DNA of 64,000 bases, taken from NCBI GenBank assembly GCA_004143945.1, contig SEHB01000006.1:142496-206495 (forward strand), written 5' to 3'. The notes under the pieces are model-generated. The model saw only the letters and a list, made by a program, of their open reading frames with translations, made no database searches and was not told the DNA's origin. This document shows positions 7,933 through 17,683 of the stretch, piece after piece (the stretch's first letter is position 1; each line of letters begins with the position of its first letter). Position numbers and translations under genes: made by a program. Source of the stretch: Lysobacteraceae bacterium (GTDB lineage Bacteria > Pseudomonadota > Gammaproteobacteria > Xanthomonadales > Rhodanobacteraceae).

Positions 7933-10900
7933 TCAGGCCGCATGCGCGATCGAGGCGCGCGAGGCGTCCTCGTGCGCACGCGCGGCGGTGGGCGGGTTGC
8001 GCGTCATCAGGCGCATCAGGCTCGGCAGCAGCAGCAGCGAGAACACCATCGCGACGATCACGCCGCCGACGTTGACCGCTGCGAGCCCGCGGTAGATCAC
8101 GCTGCCCGGCCCCGGGTTGATCGCCATCGGCAGCGCGCCGAGCGCGCCGGTCAGCGTGCTCGCGAGGATCGCGCGCAGGCGCTGGTTCAGCGCGAGGCGG
8201 ATCGATTCGTCGAGCGCGTGGCCGTGGTTCTGCGCATCGCGCGTGCGGTCGACGAGCAGGATCGCGTGGTTGACGATGATGCCGACCATCATGATGAAGC
8301 CGATCATCGTGAGCATGTCGAGCGGCTGGAACGCGACGAGGCCGAGCACGCGCAGGCCGAGCACGCCGCCGACCAGTGCGACCGGCACCGTCAGCACGAC
8401 GACCAGCGCGTCGCGCAGCGACCGGAACATCGCGGCCATCAGCAGGAACAGCACGAGCAGAGCGAGCACGAAGTTCTTGCCCATCGTCGCGACCGTCGCT
8501 TCGAGCCGGTCGGCCGCGCCGGCGAGGCGGATGTTCGCGTCGGGCGGCAGCTTCGCCTCCAGCGCGGGCACGATCTTCTGCTCGATCGTCGCGAGCGCGT
8601 CCTCCAGCGAGAGCGTCTGCGGCGGGTCCATCGTCAGCGTGACGGTGCGCCGGTGGTCGAGGCGGCGGATCTGGCCCGGACCCTGCTTCATCTCGAGCCG
8701 GATCACCTCGCCGAGCGGGACGACTGCGCCGGTCGGCGTGACCAGCGGCGCTTCGGCGAGCGCCTCGGCGGTCTCGCGCCCGTCCGCGCGCAGGATGATG
8801 GGCAGGCGATTCTGGCCGTCGAAGTACTCGCCGAGCCAGGCGCCGTCGCCCAGCGCGCGCACGATCGTGCCGACCGTCGCGCGGTCCCAGCCGGCTTCGG
8901 CGATGCGACGGTCGTCCGGGATCGCATGCATTTCGAGCGCGACCTGGTCGGTGTTCGGATTCGCCTGCACGTTGGCGCCGGGGAATTCCTGTTCGAGCAG
9001 CGTGCGGCCTTCTTCGGCGACGCGCGTGAGCGTCTGCGCGTCGTCGCTCTGCAGGTGGATCGCGACCGAGCGCGCCGAGCCGCCGACGCCGCCGAACAGC
9101 TCGCCCTCGGTCGCGAATGCGCGCGTGTCGGGGAATCCCTTCACGATCTCGTCGCGCATGATCGCCTCGAGCTCGCCGATGCGCGATTCGTCGACCACGC
9201 GCGCGCCGATCGTGCCGCCGCCGGGCCACAGCCAGACGTAGTAGTTCTTGAGCTGCGGCTGCTTCTCGCCCTTCATGTACGGCTGCAGGCGCTCGATCAG
9301 CGTGCCGCCGATTTCGCGGTTCACCACTTCCGGGCTCATGCCGGGCGGGAAGCTGAAGAACGCGTCGATCGCGGCGCGCTTGACCGGCGGCAGGTAGTCG
9401 AGCTTGGGCAGGAAGTACCAGCTCGCGGCGAGCGGCAGCACGAGCAGCGCGAGCACCCAGCCGATCTGCTTCGGGCGCGTGTCGGTCCAGCGCAGGATGC
9501 GTTCGGTCAACGCGGGCCAGCCGTCGCCGTAGCCGGACTTGAGCTTCTTCGCCTTGAGCCAGCCGCCCGCCGCGGCCGGCAGCACGGTGATCGCGACGAC
9601 GATCGAGAGCGCCACCGCGATCGAGATCGTGAGCGCGAGGTCGGAGAAGATCTGGCCTTCGACGTCCTGCAGGAACAACACCGGCAGGAACACCGCGATC
9701 GTCGTGATCGTGGACGCGATCAGCGCGGGCACCACCTGCTGCGTGCCCTCGCGCGCGGCCTCGACCGGCGTCATCCCCGCTTCCTTGAGCCGGATGATGT
9801 TGCCGGACACGACGATCGCCCCTTCGACGACCATGCCGACCGCGAACGCGAGGCCAGCGAGCGAGATCACGTTGAGGCTGCGACCACCGAGTTCGAGTGC
9901 GCCGAACGTCGCGAACAGGCACACCGGGATCGCGCTCGCGATCAGCAGCGTCGCGCGCCAGTCGCGCATGAACCACCAGACGCAGACCAGCGCGAGCAGC
10001 GCGCCGACGATGAGGTTCTCCGTCAGCAGGTGCACCGCGCGGTGGATGAACAGCGAGGCGTCGAAGCTCTGCTCGATCGCGAGCCCGCGCGCCTTCAGCG
10101 TGCCTTCGCGCAGTTCCTCGACGACCGACTTCACCTGCTCGAGCGTGCCGAGCACGTTCGCGCCGGGTGCGCGCAGGATCTGCAGTCCGATCGCGGGATT
10201 GCCGTTCTGGTAGACGAAGAACTGCTGCTCGGGCGGGCGCTTCTCGATCGTCGCGACGTCGCCGAGCCGGACCGGCCGGCCGTCGCGCCACGCGAGCACG
10301 AGCTCGCCGAGATCCTCGGGTTGGTAGCGCCCGGTGAAGCGCAGCGTGTACTGCTGGCGGCCGAGCCCGATCTGGCCGGCCGACACGTCGGTCGCGCGCG
10401 CGGCGCGCTGCGCGATCTCCGGAATGCCGACCCCGAGCGCGGCCGCGCGCGCGAGGTCGACCGTGATGCGGATGTCGTCGGGCGGTCCCGCGTTGACGTT
10501 CACCGCGGCCACGCCGGGCACCGATTCGATGCGCGGCTTGACGACGTCCTCGATGAAGCTGCGCTGGTCCGCGATCGCGCCCTCGGTGCCGGGCAGCAGC
10601 TGCACGAAGAACCAGCCGAGCGAATCGTTCGCGTCGCCGCCGCCGCCACCGATCTGGATCACCGGGCGCTCGGCGTCCTGCGGCTGCGAGCGCACGCGGT
10701 TCATGCGCCCGATCACGTCGACGAGCGCGGTGCGCATGTCGGTGCCGATCGCGAACGTCAGGTTGATGAAGCTGCCACCCGCATTCGCGTTGCCCTGCAC
10801 TTCCTCGACGCCGGGCAGGCCCTGCAACACCTGCTCCTGCGGCTCGAGCAGCTCGGCCTCGGTTTCCTCGGGCGAGGCGGCGCGCCAGGCCGTGAAGATC

Positions 10901-11037
10901 GTGATGTTCGGCCGGTCGATGTCGGGAAACAGCTGCAGCGGCAACTTGCCGAGGGCCATCCCGCCGAACAGGCAGATCAGCAGCACGCAGACCGCGACTG
11001 CGATCGGGTTGCGGATGGACGCATCGATCAGGCGCAT
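7933..11037 (-). CDS. RND efflux transporter permease (AcrB/hydrophobe-amphiphile type)
   Basis: This 1034-residue inner-membrane pump has twelve predicted membrane helices, two large periplasmic loops and the N-terminal signature ASIRNPIAVAVCV...PLQLFPDID. The ATG at 11037 is chosen because GGAGAG lies 7 nt upstream; an in-frame GTG at 11058 lacks such a site. The TM4 segment, where AcrB carries the paired aspartates of the proton relay, reads AVGMVVEGAIVVSGNI (about residues 399-414), so Glu-Gly replaces Asp-Asp and Asn replaces the following Glu. The rest is full length without frameshift. It is probably proton-driven, but the altered relay leaves energisation uncertain. It lies upstream of the adaptor gene in one operon. 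Confidence 0.9.
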   Translation of the reverse strand: MRLIDASIRNPIAVAVCVLLICLFGGMALGKLPLQLFPDIDRPNITIFTAWRAASPEETEAELLEPQEQVLQGLPGVEEVQGNANAGGSFINLTFAIGTDMRTALVDVIGRMNRVRSQPQDAERPVIQIGGGGGDANDSLGWFFVQLLPGTEGAIADQRSFIEDVVKPRIESVPGVAAVNVNAGPPDDIRITVDLARAAALGVGIPEIAQRAARATDVSAGQIGLGRQQYTLRFTGRYQPEDLGELVLAWRDGRPVRLGDVATIEKRPPEQQFFVYQNGNPAIGLQILRAPGANVLGTLEQVKSVVEELREGTLKARGLAIEQSFDASLFIHRAVHLLTENLIVGALLALVCVWWFMRDWRATLLIASAIPVCLFATFGALELGGRSLNVISLAGLAFAVGMVVEGAIVVSGNIIRLKEAGMTPVEAAREGTQQVVPALIASTITTIAVFLPVLFLQDVEGQIFSDLALTISIAVALSIVVAITVLPAAAGGWLKAKKLKSGYGDGWPALTERILRWTDTRPKQIGWVLALLVLPLAASWYFLPKLDYLPPVKRAAIDAFFSFPPGMSPEVVNREIGGTLIERLQPYMKGEKQPQLKNYYVWLWPGGGTIGARVVDESRIGELEAIMRDEIVKGFPDTRAFATEGELFGGVGGSARSVAIHLQSDDAQTLTRVAEEGRTLLEQEFPGANVQANPNTDQVALEMHAIPDDRRIAEAGWDRATVGTIVRALGDGAWLGEYFDGQNRLPIILRADGRETAEALAEAPLVTPTGAVVPLGEVIRLEMKQGPGQIRRLDHRRTVTLTMDPPQTLSLEDALATIEQKIVPALEAKLPPDANIRLAGAADRLEATVATMGKNFVLALLVLFLLMAAMFRSLRDALVVVLTVPVALVGGVLGLRVLGLVAFQPLDMLTMIGFIMMVGIIVNHAILLVDRTRDAQNHGHALDESIRLALNQRLRAILASTLTGALGALPMAINPGPGSVIYRGLAAVNVGGVIVAMVFSLLLLPSLMRLMTRNPPTAARAHEDASRASIAHAA

Positions 11038-11253
11038 GGCGGTCTCTCCAGGTTCCACGGCAGCCTGCGCCGCCCTCCGCGGAAACGGATGCGCCGGGAG
11101 TCACGTTGGTTGCAGGCGATGCGCCGGGCCGTTGGCTGATAGCGCCGGGTGGTGCAACGGTGTGGCCCGGTGGGGCGCGGCGAGCGGCGAGGAGTGCGGC
11201 ACATGCCCTCGCCGCTTGCGCCGAGCCTCGTTTGCTCGCGCCGTGCTCATGTC

Positions 11254-11797
11254 CGTTCGCGCTGAGCGCAGCGGCCGCAAGCCGCGGAACATCACTTCCG
11301 TTCGCGCTGAGCGCAGCGGCCGCAGGCCGCGAAGTCGAAGCGTCCCGCAAGGTGTGGCGATTTCGCGAGCGTGCCCTTCGACTCCGGCCTTCGGTCTGCG
11401 CTCAGGGCGAACGGATCCTACTTCGCCTTGCGCCGAGCGCAGCGGCCGCAGGCCGCGAAGTCGAAGCGTCCCGCAAGGTGTGGCGATTTCGCGAGTGGGC
11501 CCTTCGACTCCGGCCTTCGGCCTGCGCTCAGGGCGAACGGATCCTACTTCGCCTTGCGCCGAGCGCAGCGGCCGCAGGCCCGCGAAGTCGAAGCGTTCCG
11601 CAAGGCGGGGCGATTCCGCGAGTGGGCCCTTCGACTCCGGCCTTCGGCCTGCGCTCAGGGCGAACGGATCCTACTTCGCCGTTCGCGCTGAGCGCAGCGG
11701 CCGCAGGCCGCGAAGTCGAAGCGTCCCGCAAGGCGGGGCGATTCCGCGAGCGGGCCCTTCGACTCCGGCCTTCGGCCTGCGCTCAGGGCGAACGGCA
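11254..11797. repeat. Tandem array of about 127-bp palindromic intergenic repeats
   Basis: Four near-identical units start at about 11301, 11428, 11554 and 11681, after a truncated copy at 11254-11290. Each unit opens with TTCGCGCTGAGCGCAG (or TTGCGCCGAGCGCAG) and closes with CTGCGCTCAGGGCGAACGG. Unit ends are therefore inverted repeats of each other, and inner palindromes such as GGCCTTCGGCC are present. Units differ by a few substitutions. A related pair lies at 31821-32096. The array fills most of the 833-bp space between the RND pump and the LytTR regulator; 11038-11250 shows no gene and probably holds the pump promoter. Confidence 0.85.
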
Positions 11798-11842
11798 ACG
11801 GGGGTCATGCTCGGTCACGCAGGCAGCCGGCCGGCAGCTCGG

Positions 11843-11870
11843 GTCGAATCCCGGATCCCCAATCCCGACC
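11843..11870. repeat. Half copy of the GGGAAT/ATTCCC intergenic element
   Basis: On the reverse strand, the G-rich sequence GGTCGGGATTGGGGATCCGG starts right after the stop codon of the LytTR regulator. It matches the left arm of the full elements at 22047, 34604 and 35755. No right arm is present. Confidence 0.5.
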
Positions 11871-12668
11871 TCAATGCAACAACCGCACCTTGTCCTTGTA
11901 ACTGCGCGACAACTTGAGCTGCTGCCCGGAGTCGAGGATCAGGAAGTACTCGCCGTTGAGGTGCGAGCGCAGTTCCTTCACGCGCGAGACGTTGACGATG
12001 GTCGAGCGGTGGATGCGCTGGAAACGCCGCGCGTCGAGGCGGCCCTCGAGTTCGCGCATCGTCGCGCGCAGCACGTGCGTGTCGGTCGGCGTGTGCACGC
12101 ACATGTAGTCGCCGGCGGCGTCGATCCAGAGGATCTCGTCGAGCGGCACGCGCAGGATGCGGCCGGCATCCTTGATCGACAGGCGCTCGTCACCCGTGGC
12201 CGCGGTGCTGCCGTCGAGCGCCTGTTCGAGCGTGAGGTCGGGCTTGCCCGACACGTCGCCGAGCAGCCGCAGCAGCCGCGCGCAGTGGTCCTGTGCGTCG
12301 CGCGCGCCGAGTTCGCGTCGCGCGCGCTCGAGCGCGGCGTCGAGGCGCGCGTCCTCGATCGGCTTCAGCAGGTAGTCGATCGCGCTCGCCTCGAACGCGC
12401 GCAGCGCGTACTGGTCGTATGCGGTCACGAACACCGTCAGCGGCATCTGCGAGGCCGGGATCGCGCGCAGCAGCTCGAACCCGTCGACACCGGGCATCTG
12501 CACGTCGAGGAACATCAGCGCGGGCTGGTGCTCGGACACCGCGAAGAACGCTTCGCGCCCGTTGCCGGCTTCGCCGACGACGTCGATGTCGGGATGGCGC
12601 GCCAGGCGCAGGCTGAGGCCGCGCCGGGCGAGCGGCTCGTCGTCGACGATCAGGGTGCGGATTCGCAT
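11871..12668 (-). CDS. LytTR-family DNA-binding response regulator
   Basis: The 265-residue regulator has an N-terminal receiver domain with the acidic pair DD at 9-10, phospho-acceptor Asp55 (FLDVQMPG) and conserved Lys in YLLKP. A C-terminal LytTR domain (about 165-262) contains ILWIDAAGDYMCVHT and RIHRSTIVNVSRV. It overlaps the end of the sensor kinase gene by 19 bp, so the two are translationally coupled. LytTR regulators usually bind upstream direct repeats and control envelope or extracellular functions; the targets here are unknown. Confidence 0.92.
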   Translation of the reverse strand: MRIRTLIVDDEPLARRGLSLRLARHPDIDVVGEAGNGREAFFAVSEHQPALMFLDVQMPGVDGFELLRAIPASQMPLTVFVTAYDQYALRAFEASAIDYLLKPIEDARLDAALERARRELGARDAQDHCARLLRLLGDVSGKPDLTLEQALDGSTAATGDERLSIKDAGRILRVPLDEILWIDAAGDYMCVHTPTDTHVLRATMRELEGRLDARRFQRIHRSTIVNVSRVKELRSHLNGEYFLILDSGQQLKLSRSYKDKVRLLH

Positions 12669-13753
12669 GCAGCGCGGTCCTCAAGCTGGGCGGTTTCGTA
12701 CGGGAACTGGATGCGGACTTCGGTACCTTGCGGCTGCAGCCGGACGATCGTGAAGTGCTGTTGGTCACCGTAGAGCACGTTCAGGCGTTCGCGCGTGTTG
12801 GCGAGGCCGACACCATGGCCGTCGCTGCGCTCGGGGCGATAGTCGAGGCTGCCGGGTCCGTCGTCGCGCAACGCGATGTCGAGGATGCCGCCCTCCACGC
12901 GCGCGATGATCTCGATCCGGCCGCCTTCCTCGCGCCGCGACACGCCGTACTTGACCGCGTTCTCGATCACCGGCTGCAGGATCAGGCTCGGCACCAGCGC
13001 GTCACCCGCCGGCGGCGTCACGAGGATGCCGACCGCGAGCCGGTCACCGAACCTGAGCTGCTCGATCGCGAGATAGCGCCGGATCGCGCCGATCTCCTGG
13101 TCGAGCGTGATCTTCTGTTCGGGATCGCTGTCGAGCGAATAGCGCAGGAACCCCGACAGCGCGCCGACCATCCCGTTGGCGGGTTCGCGCTGGCCGTCGA
13201 GGATCAGCGTCGAGATCGCATTCAGCGTGTTGAACAGGAAGTGCGGGTTGAGCTGGTAGCGCAGCATGCGCAACTGCGCCTGGTGCGCCATCGCGGTCGC
13301 CTTGAGCGCGGTTTCCTTCTCCTGCTGCAGCTGCCGCGCGAGCTTGATGCCGACGTAGGCGCCGGCCCACGCGAGCAGCAGGTAGAACCAGCCGAAGAAG
13401 TAGGAGATGTAGCCGAGCCAGCTCGGCGGCGGCTTGCAGTCGGTGCAGACGCCGTAGATCGCGAGCGCCCACGCGTAGCCGCCGACCAGCGAACACACCG
13501 TCAGCGCGCCCGCACCCCAGGCGATGCGCTGGCGCGGCGTACGGTTCCAGGTCGACTTCAGCACAGCGCGCACGACCAAGGTCAGCGCGAACCCGCAGAC
13601 GCTGTCGAACAGCGCGAGCTTGTAATAGCCGACCGGCCGGCCCTGGCCGAGCGCGGCGAGGTAGGTCTCGACGCCGTAGCCGAGCCATACAGCGGTCTGG
13701 AGCAGCCAGAACTGCAGTTGGCGCGACTTCAGCGGGTCGGGAGTGGGGGGCAT
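12650..13753 (-). CDS. Sensor histidine kinase, LytS/YehU-type (His_kinase family)
   Basis: This 367-residue inner-membrane kinase has about four membrane helices (residues 15-140) followed by a short coiled coil. The His-kinase motif QLNPHFLFNTLNAIS places the phospho-accepting His at about 171. An HATPase domain shows VIENAVKYG and DGPGSL. The ATG at 13753 (MPPTPDPLKS) starts just before the first hydrophobic region; the longer in-frame extension is low-complexity and unlikely. It pairs with the LytTR regulator, whose start lies inside its 3' end. Confidence 0.9.
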   Translation of the reverse strand: MPPTPDPLKSRQLQFWLLQTAVWLGYGVETYLAALGQGRPVGYYKLALFDSVCGFALTLVVRAVLKSTWNRTPRQRIAWGAGALTVCSLVGGYAWALAIYGVCTDCKPPPSWLGYISYFFGWFYLLLAWAGAYVGIKLARQLQQEKETALKATAMAHQAQLRMLRYQLNPHFLFNTLNAISTLILDGQREPANGMVGALSGFLRYSLDSDPEQKITLDQEIGAIRRYLAIEQLRFGDRLAVGILVTPPAGDALVPSLILQPVIENAVKYGVSRREEGGRIEIIARVEGGILDIALRDDGPGSLDYRPERSDGHGVGLANTRERLNVLYGDQQHFTIVRLQPQGTEVRIQFPYETAQLEDRAACESAP

Positions 13754-13972
13754 GGTCGCGCGATGGTAGAACGGGAGCGCGCCGGGCGGTGCCGGTTCGG
13801 CGTTCGGTGCGAACGGCTCGTCCCGCCGTCGCACGCTTCCGACGTGGACGATCGGCGGGGGCTGCCAGCGAGCCGCGTCACGGCGGTGCGGGTTCGCCGA
13901 CTCGAAAGCGCCGCATTCAGGTGGTCAGCATCCGCCAAAAAAGCGCGCAGGGCTCCGGCAAGGTTTGCCCAG

Positions 13973-14047
13973 TGAAAAGGCCGCATTGCTGCGGCGACGT
14001 CTATGCAATGAAAAAGGCCGCATTGCTGCGGCGAGGTTTCTTCAATG
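13973..14047. repeat. Tandem copies of a terminator-like GGCCGCATTGCTGCGGC hairpin
   Basis: Two copies start at about 13973 and 14009, and a third is the true terminator at 14046. Each has an A-run followed by GGCCGCATTGCTGCGGC, with a period of 36-37 bp. Only the third keeps the full T-run. They look like duplicated tRNA terminators. The rest of the stretch 13754-13972 shows no gene. Confidence 0.7.
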
Positions 14048-14075
14048 AAAAAGGCCGCATTGCTGCGGCCTTTTT
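14048..14075 (-). terminator. Terminator of the tRNA-Asn gene
   Basis: A perfect 12-bp stem, AAAAAGGCCGCA (14048-14059) with TGCGGCCTTTTT (14064-14075), has a 4-nt loop. It lies 7 bp beyond the tRNA 3' end. The A- and T-runs on both sides make it potentially bidirectional. Confidence 0.88.
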
Positions 14076-14082
14076 GCGCATC

Positions 14083-14159
14083 TGGCGCCCGAAGTTGGAC
14101 TCGAACCAACGACCCCCTGATTAACAGTCAAGTGCTCTAACCAGCTGAGCTATTCGGGC
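14083..14159 (-). tRNA. tRNA-Asn (GTT)
   Basis: A complete cloverleaf can be drawn on the reverse strand. The acceptor arms are GCCCGAA (5') and TTCGGGC (3'), the discriminator is G, and CCA is encoded. The anticodon loop is CTGTTAA with anticodon GTT at 14125-14123, and the T-arm is TTGGTTCGAGTCCAA. Confidence 0.95.
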
Positions 14160-14193
14160 GAGCCGCGTATTTTCTTCCGGAGTGCCGGCCTCG

Positions 14194-14760
14194 TCAAGCC
14201 TCGGTCGTGGCGGCCGCATCGAGGCAGGCGCGGGCGGCAGCGGGCGTGGCGACGCCGCGGCGCACGCGGCCGGAGGGGCTGACCACGACCGTGCTCGCGC
14301 CGCTCGCGCCACTCCGGCGGTCGCAGATGGTCAGCGTGAGGTTGGTGCCGGCGGCGCTGCCGTCGGGGCGGTAGTCGAGCACGACGCGGCCGCTGCTCGA
14401 GACGATCGCGACGCCGCTTGCGTGCACCTGGCCGACCGCGAGCAGCGGTTCGTGGTCCGCGCGGACGCGGTCGTGGTCGAGGTCGACGTAGAGGATCCAG
14501 CCCTGGTGCCAGGTCGTCGTGCGCGCGCAGTGCTCGGCGTCGAGGCTCGGGCACACCACGACATGGCCGCCGTGGTTCACCGCCGCGATGCGCGCCTGGT
14601 TCAGCGAGGTTTCGAGCACGTTGCGAGCGGTGCGCGCCTGCGTGCGCCCGATGAAGGATCCGAACGCGGGTGCCGCGAGGGTCGACAGCACCGCGACGAT
14701 CGCGAGCACCATCAGGAGTTCGACCAGCGTGAAGCCGCGGGGTATGCGCGAGGCGTGCAT
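14194..14760 (-). CDS. Type IV pilus / type II secretion pseudopilin, FimT/GspH family
   Basis: This 188-residue protein starts MHASRIPRGFTLVELL. It has a short basic leader, the prepilin-peptidase site G9/F10 with Glu at mature position 5, and a hydrophobic helix of about 20 residues. The C-terminal GspH-like beta domain has Cys in VVVCPS and LTICDRRSG. It would be cleaved and methylated by PilD at the inner membrane and join a minor-pilin tip or pseudopilus. The ATG at 14760 is chosen because the leader then has normal length. It is an orphan here, with no other pilin genes in view. Confidence 0.85.
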   Translation of the reverse strand: MHASRIPRGFTLVELLMVLAIVAVLSTLAAPAFGSFIGRTQARTARNVLETSLNQARIAAVNHGGHVVVCPSLDAEHCARTTTWHQGWILYVDLDHDRVRADHEPLLAVGQVHASGVAIVSSSGRVVLDYRPDGSAAGTNLTLTICDRRSGASGASTVVVSPSGRVRRGVATPAAARACLDAAATTEA

Positions 14761-14889
14761 GGGGCAGGTCCGTTGCGTGGATGCCCCGTCATGTTCGATC
14801 GCGTGCGCGCCGCGGTCGAGCGCCGCGTGCCGACGCCTCGCGTAGGAAATCGCCGCGTCGCGGTTCATGAGCGTGCGGGCACCTGCTCC

Positions 14890-14895
14890 TATAAT
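14890..14895 (+). promoter_or_regulatory. Probable -10 box for uvrB
   Basis: A perfect TATAAT lies 23 bp before the uvrB start in otherwise very GC-rich DNA. No good -35 box is visible at the usual spacing. No LexA box was recognised, although uvrB is SOS-controlled in E. coli. Confidence 0.5.
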
Positions 14896-14918
14896 CGAAG
14901 ATCCGCACGGACACGCCG

Positions 14919-16934
<2,016 letters not shown>

Positions 16935-16999
16935 GGACGCAGACGAACAGCGGCCAAGGGGATGGGCAGGAGCGGCGCGCAGGCGGCGAGTCTGCTCTT

Positions 17000-17061
17000 G
17001 TGGGAGGGACTTCAGTCCCGAGCTTTTCGCGCGTCGCATCGGTGCTGGAGCCCCTCCCACC
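17000..17061. repeat. Palindromic intergenic repeat downstream of uvrB
   Basis: The outer arms GTGGGAGGG (17000-17008) and CCCCTCCCAC (17051-17060) are inverted repeats. Inside, GGGACTTCAGTCCC forms a further hairpin. The TGTGGGAGGGACTTCAGTCCCGA type is familiar from REP-like sequences of xanthomonads and pseudomonads. The 362-bp gap 16935-17296 holds this element and the next one, but no gene. Confidence 0.6.
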
Positions 17062-17228
17062 AGAGGCAAGGCGTCGGGAGCCAGGGTGCGTGGTGCCAGT
17101 CGCACGGTTCGGGCCGGCGAGCATCGCGCTTGCCGGGTTGTCGCTGGACCGGGGCCTGTGGTACCTTGCGCGCCCCTCGCGGGGGTGAAGTTTGGTCGCG
17201 CGACGACGCGGCGTGGCCTCACCCCTTG

Positions 17229-17252
17229 CCCTCTCCCGCAGGCGGGAGAGGG
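17229..17252. repeat. Short perfect palindrome CCCTCTCCCGC/GCGGGAGAGGG
   Basis: An 11-bp perfect inverted repeat with a 2-nt centre lies 45 bp before tRNA-Val. It is a common dispersed palindrome type in high-GC gammaproteobacteria. Confidence 0.6.
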
Positions 17253-17296
17253 GGAGTGAACATCGCGTTTTGCGCGATGGTTTATCATCAAAAGAC

Positions 17297-17371
17297 GGGC
17301 GGTTAGCTCAGCGGTAGAGCACTACCTTGACATGGTAGGGGTCACAAGTTCGATCCTTGTACCGCCCACCA
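17297..17371 (+). tRNA. tRNA-Val (GAC)
   Basis: The cloverleaf has acceptor arms GGGCGGT and ACCGCCC with discriminator A and encoded CCA (17369-17371). The anticodon stem is CTACC/GGTAG with loop TTGACAT, giving anticodon GAC at 17329-17331. A TATCAT box at 17283-17288 could be its -10 element. Confidence 0.95.
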
Positions 17372-17380
17372 ATTACTTTT

Positions 17381-17478
17381 GCCATCGTCCCTGATGGCGG
17401 GGTATTGGAATGTTGGTCCGGCGTGCGATTGCGCGCCGTTGCCGAGCATTTAGACCGGCCATCCATGGCCGGACTTTT
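17381..17478. repeat. Two-hairpin element downstream of tRNA-Val; second hairpin is a likely terminator
   Basis: Hairpin 1 is GCCATC-GTCCCT-GATGGC (17381-17398). Hairpin 2 is CCGGCC-ATCCAT-GGCCGG (17455-17472), followed by ACTTTTC, and is a plausible end of the tRNA transcript. The same pair of hairpins occurs at 25220-25262 near tRNA-Pro. The rest of the 312-bp gap 17372-17683 shows no gene. Confidence 0.6.
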
Positions 17479-17608
17479 CAAATGAAGCAATGAAGCACAG
17501 TCACAGGCACGGAAAGAGGGAGCCGTAGTTCGAAAGAACACGATCACCATGACGCGAACCTCGACGCTCCACTGAGAACCTCGCGCTTCGTCCCGTGGCT
17601 GTAGAAGG

Positions 17609-17632
17609 AAAGGGCGCGACGCGCCCTTTTTT
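17609..17632 (+). terminator. Rho-independent terminator upstream of thrS
   Basis: The near-perfect palindrome AAAGGGCGCGACGCGCCCTTT ends in six T residues. It lies 52 bp before the thrS start, so it ends an upstream transcript or acts as a leader attenuator of the thrS operon. Confidence 0.65.
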
Positions 17633-17683
17633 GTTGCCTGTGGTTTCCGCACGACGTGGCGGGACCGAACGCTGGAACCGACC

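Noticed and set aside
6751..11139. 1462-codon forward frame over the RND operon
   Set aside because: The reverse strand encodes full-length RND and adaptor proteins; the forward product is an Arg/His/Asp-rich artefact.
11301..11797. Array considered as a CRISPR locus
   Set aside because: Units are directly tandem, about 127 bp and palindromic, with no unique spacers and no cas genes.
11106..12773. Forward frames with repeated peptide blocks across the repeat array
   Set aside because: The repetition comes from translating 127-bp DNA repeats; there is no ribosome site, and the frame then runs antisense to the LytTR gene.
17372..17683. Small protein gene between tRNA-Val and thrS
   Set aside because: Short frames lack ribosome sites and conserved character; hairpins explain the structure better.
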